Below are positions 7,737 through 16,089 of a DNA stretch of 64,000 nt, piece after piece (within the stretch, counting starts at the first letter, position 1; the number at the start of each line of letters is the position of its first letter). This DNA is from DASSBG01 sp035699085 (GTDB taxonomy: Bacteria; Pseudomonadota; Gammaproteobacteria; Xanthomonadales; Rhodanobacteraceae). The notes under the pieces were generated by a model. It saw only the letters and a list, made by a program, of their open reading frames with translations. It did not search any database and was not told where the DNA came from. Made by a program: the position numbers and the translations under genes. The stretch lies in NCBI GenBank assembly GCA_035699085.1, contig DASSBG010000045.1, positions 62,001 through 126,000 on the forward strand, read 5' to 3'.

Positions 7737-8792
7737 CGCGGCCTCCCCATGGACTGCGTCAACCAACACCGCCACCATCGCCGGATCGATGTCCGGCGTG
7801 ATGCCGTGCCCCAGGTTGAAGACGTGGCCGGGGCCGTCGCCGTAGTCCGCAAGCACTGCCGCGGCGGCGGCGCGGATGGCGGCTTCGCCGCCGCGCAGCA
7901 GCGCAGGGTCCGCGTTGCCCTGCAGGGCAACGCGGCCGCCGACGCGGCGGCGGGCTTCGGCAAGGCTGATGGTCCAGTCGACGCCGAGGGCGGCGCAGCC
8001 GCTGTCAGCCAAGCCGTCCAGCGAGGCGTTGGCGCCCTTGCTGAAGAGGATCAGCGGCACCTCGGCGCAGGCCGGATCGGCGCGCAGCGCCTGGGCGATC
8101 GTGTGCAGGTGGCGCAGCGAGAATTCCTCGAACATCGGCGGGGCAAGCAGGCCGCCCCAGCTGTCGAAGATCATCAGCGCCTGGGCGCCGGCCGCCACCT
8201 GCATGCGCAGGTACTCGATGACCGCCTGGGCCAGGTGGCCAAGCAGTTGGTGCGCCAGCGCCGGCTGTTCGGCCAGCAGCGCGCGGGCGTGCGGGAAGTC
8301 GTTGCGGCCACGGCCTTCGACCATGTAGCAGGCCAGCGTCCAGGGGCTGCCGGAAAAGCCGATCAATGGCACCGCGCCGCCCAGCTCGCGTCGCGTCAGG
8401 CGGAGGGCTTCGGCGAGGTAGCCGAGGTCGCTGGCCATGTCGGGCATGCCCAGCCGCTCGATGTCGGCACGGCTGCGCAGCGGCCGCTCGAACTGCGGGC
8501 CCTCGCCGGCGGCGAAGTGCAGGCCGAGGCCCATGGCATCGGGGATGGTCAGGATGTCGGAAAAGATGATCGCCGCGTCCAGGTCGAAGCGGCGGATCGG
8601 CTGCAGGGTCACCTCGCAGGCCAGCTCGGGCGTCTTCGCCAGGGTGAGGAAGCTGCCGGCGCGCTCGCGGGTGGCGCGGTATTCGGGCAGGTAGCGGCCG
8701 GCCTGGCGCATGATCCAGATCGGCGTGGCGTCGACCGGCTGGCGGCGCAGCGCACGCAGCAGGCGGTCATTGCGCAGCGGCTCAAACTCCAT
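7659..8792 (-). CDS. hemE: Uroporphyrinogen decarboxylase
   Basis: Decarboxylates the four acetate side chains of uroporphyrinogen III to coproporphyrinogen III in heme synthesis. The start MEFEPLRNDRLLRAL, IWIMRQAGRYLPEYR, IIFSDILTIPDAMGLGL, GFSGSPWTLACYM and NLGHGITPDIDP are all typical. At 377 residues it exceeds the usual roughly 355; the extra C-terminal residues are repeats of DVGTR followed by DPGPGTRG, translated from the heptamer array at 7664-7735. Its start overlaps the end of the WGR gene by 11 bases, making it the last gene of the aroK-aroB-WGR-hemE operon. Confidence 0.96.
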   Translation of the reverse strand: MEFEPLRNDRLLRALRRQPVDATPIWIMRQAGRYLPEYRATRERAGSFLTLAKTPELACEVTLQPIRRFDLDAAIIFSDILTIPDAMGLGLHFAAGEGPQFERPLRSRADIERLGMPDMASDLGYLAEALRLTRRELGGAVPLIGFSGSPWTLACYMVEGRGRNDFPHARALLAEQPALAHQLLGHLAQAVIEYLRMQVAAGAQALMIFDSWGGLLAPPMFEEFSLRHLHTIAQALRADPACAEVPLILFSKGANASLDGLADSGCAALGVDWTISLAEARRRVGGRVALQGNADPALLRGGEAAIRAAAAAVLADYGDGPGHVFNLGHGITPDIDPAMVAVLVDAVHGEAAARDVGTRDVGTRDVGTRDPGPGTRG

Positions 8793-9042
8793 GCGGCGGC
8801 TCCATGCCCTTGGCGAACATCACCTGGAAGCCGCGCTTGAGCTGCGTGTCGCGCGCCTGCTCGAAAGCGGCCAGCGCGTCGTCCTGGGCCGTGAACACCT
8901 GCTTGCGCAGGCTGACCCGGCCGCCGGGCACCCCGCTTTCGCGGTAGAAGGTCCAGCCGCCCAGCAGGTCCTGTTCGAGAATCAGCTGCACGTAGCGCGA
9001 TGCCTCGTCGGCCAGCGGCTTGGCTTGCATGTAGACGCGCAT
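8782..9042 (-). CDS. Small WGR-domain protein
   Basis: The 86-residue protein consists almost entirely of a WGR-like domain: YVQLILEQDLLGGWTFYRES, then GGRVSLRKQVF and a helix ending in KRGFQVMFA. WGR domains occur in PARPs and bacterial nucleic-acid-linked proteins; stand-alone forms have no assigned role. It lies between aroB (84 bases upstream) and hemE (11-base overlap) on the same strand, and the overlap suggests translational coupling to heme synthesis. Function is unknown. Confidence 0.8.
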   Translation of the reverse strand: MRVYMQAKPLADEASRYVQLILEQDLLGGWTFYRESGVPGGRVSLRKQVFTAQDDALAAFEQARDTQLKRGFQVMFAKGMEPPHGV

Positions 9043-9126
9043 GGGCGGTCGGACGGGTCGGGCGGACCCGCTATTGTACGGGCTCAGCGTAGGAGCCTGC
9101 GTGCAGGCGACCAGCGACGCGCGGGA

Positions 9127-10260
9127 TTACCGCGTTCGCGCAGAGGTGCGCGCCTGCGCGGGTCCCGGGTCCCGGGTCCCGGGTCCCGGCACGAGGACGC
9201 CGCGCACGGTGGCGGACTCGACGCCATCGACGATGGCGGCGCGGCCCAGGCCGTGCCAGAGGATCAGGCGCAGGCGGTCGGCCTGGTTCTTCTTGTCCAG
9301 GCGCATGTGCGCCAGCAGCGCCTCGGGGTCGAGGCCCGGCGGCATGGCGACCGGCAGCCCCAGCCGTGCCAGCAGCGCCGCCAGCCGCTCCCCGTCGGCC
9401 TGCGGCGCCATGCCCAGCTGGCTGGAAAGACGCGTCGCCAGGCACATGCCGATCGCCACCGCCTCGCCGTGCAGCAGCTCGGTGTAGCCGGTCTCGGTTT
9501 CCAACGCGTGGCCGAAGGTGTGGCCGAAGTTGAGCAGCGCGCGCTCGCCGTGCTCGGTTTCGTCACGCGCCACCACCGCTGCCTTGAAGCGGCAGGCGTG
9601 CCCGATCAGTTCCGCCAGCGCCGCCGGGTCGCGGGCGACCAGCGGCTCGGCCATGGCCTCCAGCCGGGCGAAAAAGCGGGCGTCGCCGATGGCCGCGTGT
9701 TTCACCGCCTCGGCCAGGCCGCACGCGTACACGCGCTGCGGCAGCGTCGCCAGCGTGCCGGTGTCCGCCAGCACGGCGCGCGGCTGGTGGAAGGCGCCAA
9801 CCAGGTTCTTGCCGGCGGAGATATTGACTGCGGTCTTGCCGCCGACCGCGGCGTCGACCATCGCCAGCAAGGTAGTTGGCAACTGCACGAAGTCGATGCC
9901 GCGCATCCAGCAGGCGGCGGCGAAGCCTGCGGTGTCGCCGACCACGCCGCCGCCGAGGGCGAGGACGCAGGCATCGCGTTGCGCGCCCAGCGCGGCCAGC
10001 GCCTCGAACACCTGCTGCACCGCCCCCAGCGTCTTGTTTGCCTCGCCGTCGGGCAGCACCAGCACGGCGTGCGGTCGCTCGCCCAGCATCGCGCGCACGC
10101 GGCCCAGGTACAGCGGCGCCACCACCTCGTTGCTGACCACCAGCGCGCGGCCGCGCAGGAACGGGCGCAGCCGGGAGCCGTCGCCGAGCAGGCCGGTGCC
10201 GATGCAAATCGGGTAGCTGCGCGCGCCCAGCTCGACGCGGATCTCGCGCACGCCGCTCAT
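9127..10260 (-). CDS. aroB: 3-dehydroquinate synthase
   Basis: NAD- and metal-dependent second enzyme of the shikimate pathway, converting DAHP to 3-dehydroquinate. Family motifs include LPDGEANKTL, ALGGGVVGDTAGFAA, QLPTTLLAMVDAAVGGKT, the metal-site region GHACRFKAAVV and NFGHTFGHALE. The 377-residue length includes about 18 extra C-terminal residues (from PGPGTRDPG) encoded by a heptamer array at 9160-9187. Its ATG overlaps the aroK stop, and the WGR-hemE pair follows. Confidence 0.96.
   Translation of the reverse strand: MSGVREIRVELGARSYPICIGTGLLGDGSRLRPFLRGRALVVSNEVVAPLYLGRVRAMLGERPHAVLVLPDGEANKTLGAVQQVFEALAALGAQRDACVLALGGGVVGDTAGFAAACWMRGIDFVQLPTTLLAMVDAAVGGKTAVNISAGKNLVGAFHQPRAVLADTGTLATLPQRVYACGLAEAVKHAAIGDARFFARLEAMAEPLVARDPAALAELIGHACRFKAAVVARDETEHGERALLNFGHTFGHALETETGYTELLHGEAVAIGMCLATRLSSQLGMAPQADGERLAALLARLGLPVAMPPGLDPEALLAHMRLDKKNQADRLRLILWHGLGRAAIVDGVESATVRGVLVPGPGTRDPGPAQARTSARTR
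9160..9187 (-). repeat. Heptamer array (GGGTCCC)4 in the aroB 3' end
   Basis: Four perfect GGGTCCC units on the plus strand are read on the minus strand as the Gly/Pro/Arg/Asp tail of AroB. Same family as the nusB and hemE tails. Confidence 0.9.
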
Positions 10261-10805
10261 GACGGCGCGTCCACCGGCGGCCGTTGCCAGACCGCCTCGA
10301 TCTGCGCCGCCACGCGGGCACTGGCCTTGCGCAGCGTCTCGCGCCGCGACGGGATGCAGAGGTCGGCAACCTGGCGGTACAGCGGCTCGCGCTCGCTGGC
10401 CATGGCCTGCAGGCGCTGGTGACGGTCGGGCGTCGCCAGCAGCGGCCGCTGGCGGTCGCGGCGCAGGCGCTCGATCTGGTGGCCGACGTCCGCCTGTAGG
10501 TAGACCACGAAACCACGCTGCGCGAGACAGGTGCGGTTGGCTTCGCGCAGCACGATGCCGCCGCCGCCAGCCAGCACCAGACCGTCGCTGGCGCTAAACT
10601 GGCGCAACGCAGCCGATTCGCGTTGGCGGAAGCCATCCTCGCCCTCGAGCTCGAAGATCAGCGCGATGGAGGCGCCCGTGGCGGTCTCGATGGCCATGTC
10701 CAGGTCGACGAACGGCAGCGCGAAATGCTGCGCCAGGCGCCGGCCGATGGAGGTCTTGCCGGCGCCCATCGGACCGACCAGGAACAGGTTGGGCGAGGGA
10801 TTCAT
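10257..10805 (-). CDS. aroK: Shikimate kinase
   Basis: P-loop kinase phosphorylating shikimate at O3. The 182-residue product has the Walker A GPMGAGKTS (residues 11-19), the DLDMAIETATG shikimate-binding region, the GEDGFRQRESAAL segment and the lid/adenine region DRQRPLLAT. The frame stays open far upstream, but homology starts at MNPSPNLFLVGPMG, so the ATG at 10805 is used. The stop overlaps the aroB start. It is divergent from xrtH, with 69 bases between the starts. Confidence 0.95.
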   Translation of the reverse strand: MNPSPNLFLVGPMGAGKTSIGRRLAQHFALPFVDLDMAIETATGASIALIFELEGEDGFRQRESAALRQFSASDGLVLAGGGGIVLREANRTCLAQRGFVVYLQADVGHQIERLRRDRQRPLLATPDRHQRLQAMASEREPLYRQVADLCIPSRRETLRKASARVAAQIEAVWQRPPVDAPS

Positions 10806-10874
10806 GCCACGGATGCTACCGCGTCGCGGGTGCCGGGTGCGCCGCGACGATCTTGTTCGCCGTTCGAGGTTGTC

Positions 10875-11393
10875 ATGCTGAAGTTCGTGATCCTGTTTCC
10901 GCTCTACCTGGTGGTGCTGTTCGTACTGGAGTTGCTGGCGCCGGTCGAGCACTGGGTGGTGGTGCCCTGGACGGCCGCCCTGGCCGACATCAGCGCTTGG
11001 CTGATGCGCCTGTTCGATTCCGATGTCGTCGCCCACGGCAACGTGATTGCCAGTGCCAGCAGCGGCTTCGCCATCTCCATCGAACGCGGCTGCAACGGCA
11101 TCGAGGCGGTAATCATTCTGGTGGCGGCGATGCTGGCCTACCCGGCGCGCTGGCGCGATCGGTTGCTGGGCCTCGTGGCCGGCTTTTTCGCGGTGCAGTC
11201 GGTGAACCTGGTGCGCATCATCAGCCTGTACTACCTCGGCAACTGGAACCGGCAATGGTTTGACTGGTTCCATCTCTACGTCTGGCAGGCGCTGATCGTG
11301 GTTGACGCGCTGGTGGTGTTCCTGATCTGGCTGAGCTGGACCCGGCGGCGCGAAACCCGGCCACCCCCGCCGCCGGCGATGGCCGCGGCCTGA
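10875..11393 (+). CDS. xrtH: Exosortase H (IPTL-CTERM-type transpeptidase)
   Basis: Polytopic inner-membrane cysteine transpeptidase of the exosortase/archaeosortase superfamily, presumed to cleave proteins carrying a C-terminal IPTL-type sorting signal. The 172-residue protein has about five hydrophobic segments and the three expected catalytic residues: C73 in ERGCNGIEA, R114 in NLVRIISLYY and H133 in FHLYVWQA. Start is the ATG at 10875 (MLKFVILFPLY); the upstream open frame is antisense to aroK. A candidate substrate ending in a sorting-like signal lies at 49349-51931. The Pro-rich C-terminus is cytoplasmic by inference. Confidence 0.9.
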   Translation: MLKFVILFPLYLVVLFVLELLAPVEHWVVVPWTAALADISAWLMRLFDSDVVAHGNVIASASSGFAISIERGCNGIEAVIILVAAMLAYPARWRDRLLGLVAGFFAVQSVNLVRIISLYYLGNWNRQWFDWFHLYVWQALIVVDALVVFLIWLSWTRRRETRPPPPPAMAAA

Positions 11394-11468
11394 CCGGCCG
11401 GCATCGGCGCGGCGCGCCGGCACCGGTGCAGCCGCTACCATGGTTGGCCGACCCGCGGAGCCCGCAGC

Positions 11469-12062
11469 ATGCTTGACCAGCGCATCATCGACACCCTCAC
11501 CGGGCTGCTCGGCCAGGCGCGCGCGCAGGGTGACCCGGAGCCGATGGCCATGACGCTGGCCACCGCCGACGCCGACGGCCGCGTCTCGGCCCGCGTGGTG
11601 TTGCTCAAGGGCGTGGACGAGCGTGGCCTGCGCTTTTTCACCAATTACCACAGCCACAAGGCGGCGCAGCTGGCGGCCAACCCGCGGGCAGCGCTGTGCC
11701 TGCACTGGAAGACGCTCGGCGCCGGCGGTACCCAGGTGCGTGCCGAGGGCGTGGTCGAGACCTTGCCGGCGGCCGAATCGGATGCCTACTTCGCCAGCCG
11801 CGCGCGCGGCAGCCAGATCGGCGCCTGGGCTTCGCTGCAGTCGCAGGTGCTGGACGATCAGGCCGCGTTCGACGCGCGGATCGCGCGGTACGAGGCCGAG
11901 TTCGCCGACCAGCCCGTGCCGCGCCCGCCGCACTGGGGCGGCTACCTGCTGCGACCCGACCGAGTCGAGTTCTGGCACGGCGCCGAGCACCGACTGCACC
12001 GGCGGGAATGCTGGTCATGCGGCGCCGGCGGCACCTGGACATCGCAGCACTTGTATCCATGA
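11469..12062 (+). CDS. pdxH: Pyridoxamine 5'-phosphate oxidase
   Basis: FMN-dependent oxidation of pyridoxine or pyridoxamine phosphate to PLP. The 197-residue product shows RVVLLKGVDERGLRFFTNY, the LCLHW segment, SRARGSQIGAWAS, and the C-terminal GGYLLRPDRVEFW and RLHRRECW ending in LYP. This end motif is somewhat divergent (two extra cysteines) but keeps the family pattern. The stop overlaps the yjbQ ATG. Confidence 0.95.
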   Translation: MLDQRIIDTLTGLLGQARAQGDPEPMAMTLATADADGRVSARVVLLKGVDERGLRFFTNYHSHKAAQLAANPRAALCLHWKTLGAGGTQVRAEGVVETLPAAESDAYFASRARGSQIGAWASLQSQVLDDQAAFDARIARYEAEFADQPVPRPPHWGGYLLRPDRVEFWHGAEHRLHRRECWSCGAGGTWTSQHLYP

Positions 12063-12508
12063 GCAAGGCCCAGCCCGCCACTTGTTTCGCCCAGGCCCGC
12101 TTCACGGTGCCGACGCGCGGCCGTGGCCTGGTCGAGATCAGTGACCCATTGCGCGAGGCGTTGGCGGACAGCGGCCTGCGCCAAGGCGTCGCGCAGGTCT
12201 TTACCCACCACACCAGCTGCTCGTTGCTGCTGTGCGAGAATGCCGACCCGACGGTGCAGGCCGATCTGGAGCGGTTTCTCGCGCGCCTGGTGACCGATGG
12301 CGACCCGCTGTTCCGCCACGACGCTGAAGGCCCCGACGACATGCCGGCCCATGTGCGCTCGGTGCTGACCGGCGCCAGCCTGTCGATTCCGGTCAGCGAC
12401 GGCCGCCTGGCCCTCGGCACGTGGCAGGGTGCCTTCCTTTACGAGCACCGCACCCAGCCGCACCAGCGCCGCGTCACGGTCACCTGCATCGGCGTCGGTG
12501 GACAGTGA
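12059..12508 (+). CDS. yjbQ: YjbQ-family secondary thiamine-phosphate synthase-like protein (UPF0047)
   Basis: A 149-residue UPF0047/YjbQ protein, with VFTHHTSCSLLLCENADP, the GDPLFRHDAEGPDDMPAHV segment and GTWQGAFLYEHR, all hallmark stretches. Family members have been reported to have weak thiamine-phosphate synthase activity, but the main cellular role is unsettled. Its ATG overlaps the pdxH stop. Its TGA (12506-12508) lies in the first unit of a GTGAGCG heptamer array. Confidence 0.9.
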   Translation: MSKAQPATCFAQARFTVPTRGRGLVEISDPLREALADSGLRQGVAQVFTHHTSCSLLLCENADPTVQADLERFLARLVTDGDPLFRHDAEGPDDMPAHVRSVLTGASLSIPVSDGRLALGTWQGAFLYEHRTQPHQRRVTVTCIGVGGQ

Positions 12509-12532
12509 GCGGTGAGCAGTGAGCGGTGAGCG
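12505..12532 (+). repeat. Heptamer array (GTGAGCG/A)4 over the yjbQ stop
   Basis: Units at 12505, 12512, 12519 and 12526 read GTGAGCG, GTGAGCA, GTGAGCG and GTGAGCG. The yjbQ stop codon TGA is inside the first unit, so the array itself supplies the stop. Confidence 0.9.
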
Positions 12533-12657
12533 GAAAGGCATTGCGCCGAGCCCGGCTCAAAATCGGCAGGGTGAGCGGGCTCTGTCCATTCCCCATCCCA
12601 GCGCAGCGCAGCGCGCCCGGACGCGGCAATCCGTGCCCGGCGGCTTTCCGGCCCCTG

Positions 12658-12748
12658 CTCCCCGGTCCCCGGTTCCTGCTCCCCGGTCCCCGCTCCCCGG
12701 TCCCCGCTCCCCGGTCCCCGCTCCCCGGTCCCCGCTCCCCGCTCCCTG
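12658..12748. repeat. Thirteen-unit heptamer array (CTCCCCG/GTCCCCG)
   Basis: Thirteen consecutive seven-base units, mostly alternating CTCCCCG and GTCCCCG (with GTTCCTG and CTCCCTG variants), end four bases before the yggT stop. The reverse strand gives runs of GGGG spaced by three bases, a potential quadruplex. It fills much of the 243-base gap between convergent yjbQ and yggT. Confidence 0.92.
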
Positions 12749-12751
12749 CCG

Positions 12752-13324
12752 TCAAACCAGCAGCCGCTGGCCGACGTCGAGCAGCGGTTGCAGCACCAGC
12801 GCGCGGATCAGCAGCAGCACCAGGATGGCCACCGCCGGCGAAAAGTCGATGCCGCCGAGCGTGGGGATGCGCCGGCGCAGCGGTCGCATGACCGGACCCA
12901 CCAGTTGCGAGATCAGCGGCACCAGCGGGTTGCGGTAATCGACGCTGAGCATGCTCATCAGCGCCCAGGCAAAGATCAGCACCACGTACAGCACCAGCAG
13001 GAAATCGACCAGCTCGGCGAGCGCAAGCAGCAGCAGGCCGCTGATCTGCGGCGCCACCCCGACGGTGGCGCACAGCAGCGTGATCTTCACCAGCACGGCG
13101 ACCCAGGCCAGCACCAGTGCCGCCAGGTTGATGCGCCGCCAGGTGGGCAACACGGGCCGCAGCGCGCTCAGGGTGGGGTTGGTGGCCCGGTAGAGGAACT
13201 GGCTGAGCGGGTTGTGGAAGTCCGCGCGCCAGGCCTCGGTGAGCACCCGCAGCAGCAGCAGCGCGATGATCGCGCCGAAAACAAACTCGATCAGGATTTG
13301 GGCGGCGTTGGCAAGGTAGGGCAC
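12752..13324 (-). CDS. yggT: YggT-family membrane protein
   Basis: The 190-residue protein has two similar halves, each with a paired hydrophobic hairpin: residues about 1-60 (NAAQILIEFVFGAIIALLLL) and about 100-175 (LVDFLLVLYVVLIFAWALMS). Each has the family's short motif around RATNPTLSALRPVLP and RNPLVPLISQLVGPVMRPLRR. YggT proteins are inner-membrane proteins of uncertain function, sometimes linked to osmotic shock or cell division. It lies just downstream of proC (5 bases), in the usual yggS-proC-yggT order. Confidence 0.92.
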   Translation of the reverse strand: MPYLANAAQILIEFVFGAIIALLLLRVLTEAWRADFHNPLSQFLYRATNPTLSALRPVLPTWRRINLAALVLAWVAVLVKITLLCATVGVAPQISGLLLLALAELVDFLLVLYVVLIFAWALMSMLSVDYRNPLVPLISQLVGPVMRPLRRRIPTLGGIDFSPAVAILVLLLIRALVLQPLLDVGQRLLV

Positions 13325-13329
13325 GGGCG

Positions 13330-14154
13330 TCAGTCCAGCTCGGCCGACAGCGACTGGCCACGGCGCGTCGCGGCAGCGACGGCACGTGCCACGACGCCAG
13401 CCAGGTCGTCGCCAGAAAGGCTGTCGAGCGCGGCGGCCGTCGTGCCGTTGGGCGAAGTGACCTTGCGCCGCAGCTCGGCCGGCGCGTCGTCGCCCTCCAC
13501 CAGCATGCGGCCGGCGCCGAGGCAGGTCTGGCAGGCCAGCGCGCGCGCCGTATCGCGCGGCAGGCCCTGGGCCACGCCCGCGTCCTCCAGCGCCTCCACA
13601 AAGGCGAAGAAATAAGCGGGTCCCGAGCCGGAGATCCCGGTGACCGTGTCGATCAACGCTTCATCGTCGACCCAGCAGGTGAGCCCGGCGCTGGCCAAGA
13701 CCCGCTCGGCCCGTTCGCGCTGCGCCGGCTCGACGCTTGCGCTGGCACACAGGCCACTGGCGCCCGCGCCGATCAGCGCCGGCGTGTTGGGCATGCAGCG
13801 GACAATCGCGTGCTCGCCGCCCAGCCAGCGGCCGATCTGCGCCAGGCGGATGCCGGCCGCGATCGAGATCACCAGCGTGCCGCGGGCAAGCTGGCCACCG
13901 ATGGCTTCGCAGACGCCGCGCATCACCTGCGGTTTGATCGCCAGCACCAGCGTGGCGCTGGCCAGCGCGACGGCATCGGCCTCGGCGTGCGTGGTGATGC
14001 CGAACTCCCGCTCCAGACCCTCGCGCGCCTCGGCCCGGGGCTCGACCACGTGCACCTGGCCGGGCGTGCTGCCGCCGGCCAGCAGGCCGCCGATCAGGCT
14101 GCGTGCCATGTTGCCGCCACCGATGAAGGTGATGCTGTCGGGATGCTCGGTCAT
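13330..14154 (-). CDS. proC: Pyrroline-5-carboxylate reductase
   Basis: Final step of proline synthesis: NAD(P)H reduction of pyrroline-5-carboxylate. The 274-residue protein has the Rossmann start ITFIGGGNMARSLIGGLL, AIKPQVM, RCMPNTPALIGAGASGL and the C-terminal SGSGPAYFF and VTSPNGTTAAAL signatures. The start at 14154 (MTEHPDSITFIGG) is chosen because the open frame beyond it is repeat sequence. It is transcribed leftward between yggS (118 bases upstream) and yggT. Confidence 0.96.
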   Translation of the reverse strand: MTEHPDSITFIGGGNMARSLIGGLLAGGSTPGQVHVVEPRAEAREGLEREFGITTHAEADAVALASATLVLAIKPQVMRGVCEAIGGQLARGTLVISIAAGIRLAQIGRWLGGEHAIVRCMPNTPALIGAGASGLCASASVEPAQRERAERVLASAGLTCWVDDEALIDTVTGISGSGPAYFFAFVEALEDAGVAQGLPRDTARALACQTCLGAGRMLVEGDDAPAELRRKVTSPNGTTAAALDSLSGDDLAGVVARAVAAATRRGQSLSAELD

Positions 14155-14193
14155 GGCGGGTGGCCTGCTGCGGAGGGGACGCAAGGATAACAA

Positions 14194-14280
14194 GGAGCCG
14201 GGAGCAGGGCGGAGGGAGCAGGGGCGAGTGGGCACGGCGCTGTTGTCTTCGCCATTCCCGATTCTCGATCCCCTATTCCC
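14194..14280. repeat. Two heptamer arrays between proC and yggS
   Basis: Degenerate GGAGCCG/GGAGCAG/GGCGGAG/GGGCGAG units (14194-14228) and CATTCCC-GATTCTC-GATCCCC-TATTCCC (14253-14280) fill the gap. The yggS stop codon (TAG on the minus strand, 14273-14275) is inside the second array. Confidence 0.82.
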
Positions 14281-14959
14281 GGCGCGGACGCGGCCCGAAC
14301 AGCGTCGTGCCGAGCCGCACCATGGTGGCGCCCTCGGCGATCGCCAGCAGGTGGTCGTCGGACATGCCCATCGACAGCGTGTCGATGGCCGGGTGGTCGC
14401 GCCGCAGCGCCTCGAACAGCGCCCGCAGCGCGGCGAAGGCGCGCCTCCGGCGGTCGGTGTCGGGCCACGGCGCCGGGATGGCCATGATGCCGCGCAGGCG
14501 CAGCGCCGACTCGGCTGCCACCGCCTCGGCCAGCGCCGGCAGTGCCGCCGGCTGGCAGCCGGACTTGCTGGCCTCATGGTCGATATTGACCTGCACCAGC
14601 ACGTTCAGCGGCCCGCGCTCCGCCGGCCGCGCCCGCGCCAGCAATGGCACCAGCTTGGGCCGGTCCAGGCTCTGCAACCAGTCAAAATGCCGCGCCACCT
14701 CGGCGCATTTGTTGGACTGCAGCGGGCCGATGGCGTGCCATTCCAAGGCCAGGTCGGGCAGTTCCGCCTGCTTCGCCCGCGCCTCCGCCACGTAATTCTC
14801 GCCGAACGCGTGCTGGCCGGCGGCGGCGAAAGCCCGCAGCGTCGCCGCCGGCCGGGTCTTGCTGGCGGCCACAAGGGCGACCGAAGGCGTCCCTGCCGCC
14901 CGCGCCGCGGCTTCGATCCGCTGCCGCGCGGCAGCCAATGTGGCATGCTCGGAATTCAT
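14273..14959 (-). CDS. yggS: YggS-family pyridoxal phosphate homeostasis protein
   Basis: Small PLP-binding TIM-barrel protein affecting PLP pools and amino-acid balance; no firm enzymatic activity is known for the family. The PLP lysine is K34 in VALVAASKTRP; HAFGENYVAEARAK, WHAIGPLQSNK, LVQVNIDHEASKSG and MGMSDDHLLAI are typical. The ATG at 14959 starts at the conserved N-terminus. It is divergent from pilT, 87 bases apart. The stop codon is supplied by a heptamer array. Confidence 0.95.
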   Translation of the reverse strand: MNSEHATLAAARQRIEAAARAAGTPSVALVAASKTRPAATLRAFAAAGQHAFGENYVAEARAKQAELPDLALEWHAIGPLQSNKCAEVARHFDWLQSLDRPKLVPLLARARPAERGPLNVLVQVNIDHEASKSGCQPAALPALAEAVAAESALRLRGIMAIPAPWPDTDRRRRAFAALRALFEALRRDHPAIDTLSMGMSDDHLLAIAEGATMVRLGTTLFGPRPRRE

Positions 14960-14994
14960 GCCGCGGTGCGCATTTGTGCTACCTGCGGCGGGGC

Positions 14995-15000
14995 TATACT
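14995..15000 (+). promoter_or_regulatory. Candidate -10 element upstream of pilT
   Basis: TATACT lies 47 bases before the pilT ATG in the short yggS-pilT divergent gap. A TTGTGC at 14974-14979 could act as -35, but its 15-base spacing is short. Confidence 0.45.
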
Positions 15001-15046
15001 TGGCCGGGCCTCCGGCGCCGAGCCGCGCACCTCTGGGGAATCCTGA

Positions 15047-16084
15047 ATGGACATCGCTGAACTGCTGGCATTTTCTGTCAAGAATAAGGCCTCGGACCTG
15101 CACCTGTCCGCGGGCGTGCCGCCGATGATCCGCGTCGACGGCGACATGCGCCGCATCAACATGCCGGCGCTGGAGCACAAGCAGGTGCACGCGCTGGTCT
15201 ACGACATCATGTCGGACAAGCAGCGGCGCGACTACGAGGAGTTCCTGGAGACCGATTTCTCGTTCGAGATTCCGGGGCTGGCGCGCTTCCGCGTCAACGT
15301 GTTCAACCAGAACCGCGGCGCTGGCGTGGTCTTCCGCACGATTCCCTCCGAAGTGCTGACGCTGGAAGACCTGGCGGCGCCGAAGATTTTCCGCGAGGTG
15401 ATCGACCAGCCGCAGGGCCTGATCCTGGTCACCGGCCCGACCGGCTCCGGCAAGTCGACCACGCTGGCGGCGATGATCGACCACATCAACAAGAAGGAAT
15501 ACGGCCACATCATCACGGTCGAGGATCCGATCGAGTTCGTGCACACTTCGCAGCGCTGCCTGATCAACCAGCGCGAGGTGCACCGCGACACCCACGGCTT
15601 CACCGAGGCGCTGCGCTCGGCGCTGCGCGAGGACCCGGACATCATCCTGGTTGGCGAGATGCGCGACATCGAGACCATCCGGCTGGCGCTGACCGCCGCC
15701 GAAACCGGCCACTTGGTGTTCGCCACGCTGCATACCAGTTCGGCAGCCAAGACCATCGATCGCGTGATCGACGTGTTCCCCGCGGGCGAGAAGGCGATGG
15801 TGCGTTCGATGTTGTCGGAGAGCCTGCGCGCGGTGATTTCGCAGACCCTGATGAAGAAGGTCGGCGGCGGCCGGATCGCGGCGCACGAGATCATGATCGG
15901 CATCCCCGCCATCCGCAACCTGATCCGCGAGGACAAGGTGGCGCAGATGTACTCGTCCATCCAGACCGGCCAGCAGTTCGGCATGCAGACGCTCGACCAG
16001 TGCATGCAGGACCTGGTCAAGCGCGGCCTGATCACGCGCCAGCAGGCCGCCAGCCGCGCCAAGAACAAGGAAATTTTCCGGTGA
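15047..16084 (+). CDS. pilT: Type IV pilus retraction ATPase PilT
   Basis: Hexameric secretion-type ATPase that depolymerises type IV pili for twitching. The 345-residue protein has Walker A GPTGSGKST (residues 130-138), the Asp-box/His-box region (ITVEDPIEFVHTS, TGHLVFATLHTSS), Walker B IILVGEMRD and the PilT-specific AIRNLIRE motif (IPAIRNLIREDK) near the C-terminus. It starts MDIAELLAFSVKNKASDLHL. pilU follows after a 153-base repeat-filled spacer. Confidence 0.97.
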   Translation: MDIAELLAFSVKNKASDLHLSAGVPPMIRVDGDMRRINMPALEHKQVHALVYDIMSDKQRRDYEEFLETDFSFEIPGLARFRVNVFNQNRGAGVVFRTIPSEVLTLEDLAAPKIFREVIDQPQGLILVTGPTGSGKSTTLAAMIDHINKKEYGHIITVEDPIEFVHTSQRCLINQREVHRDTHGFTEALRSALREDPDIILVGEMRDIETIRLALTAAETGHLVFATLHTSSAAKTIDRVIDVFPAGEKAMVRSMLSESLRAVISQTLMKKVGGGRIAAHEIMIGIPAIRNLIREDKVAQMYSSIQTGQQFGMQTLDQCMQDLVKRGLITRQQAASRAKNKEIFR

Positions 16085-16089
16085 AGCCT

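Noticed and set aside
12658..12748. CRISPR-like regular array
   Set aside because: Period of seven bases with no unique spacers; a simple tandem repeat, not a CRISPR.
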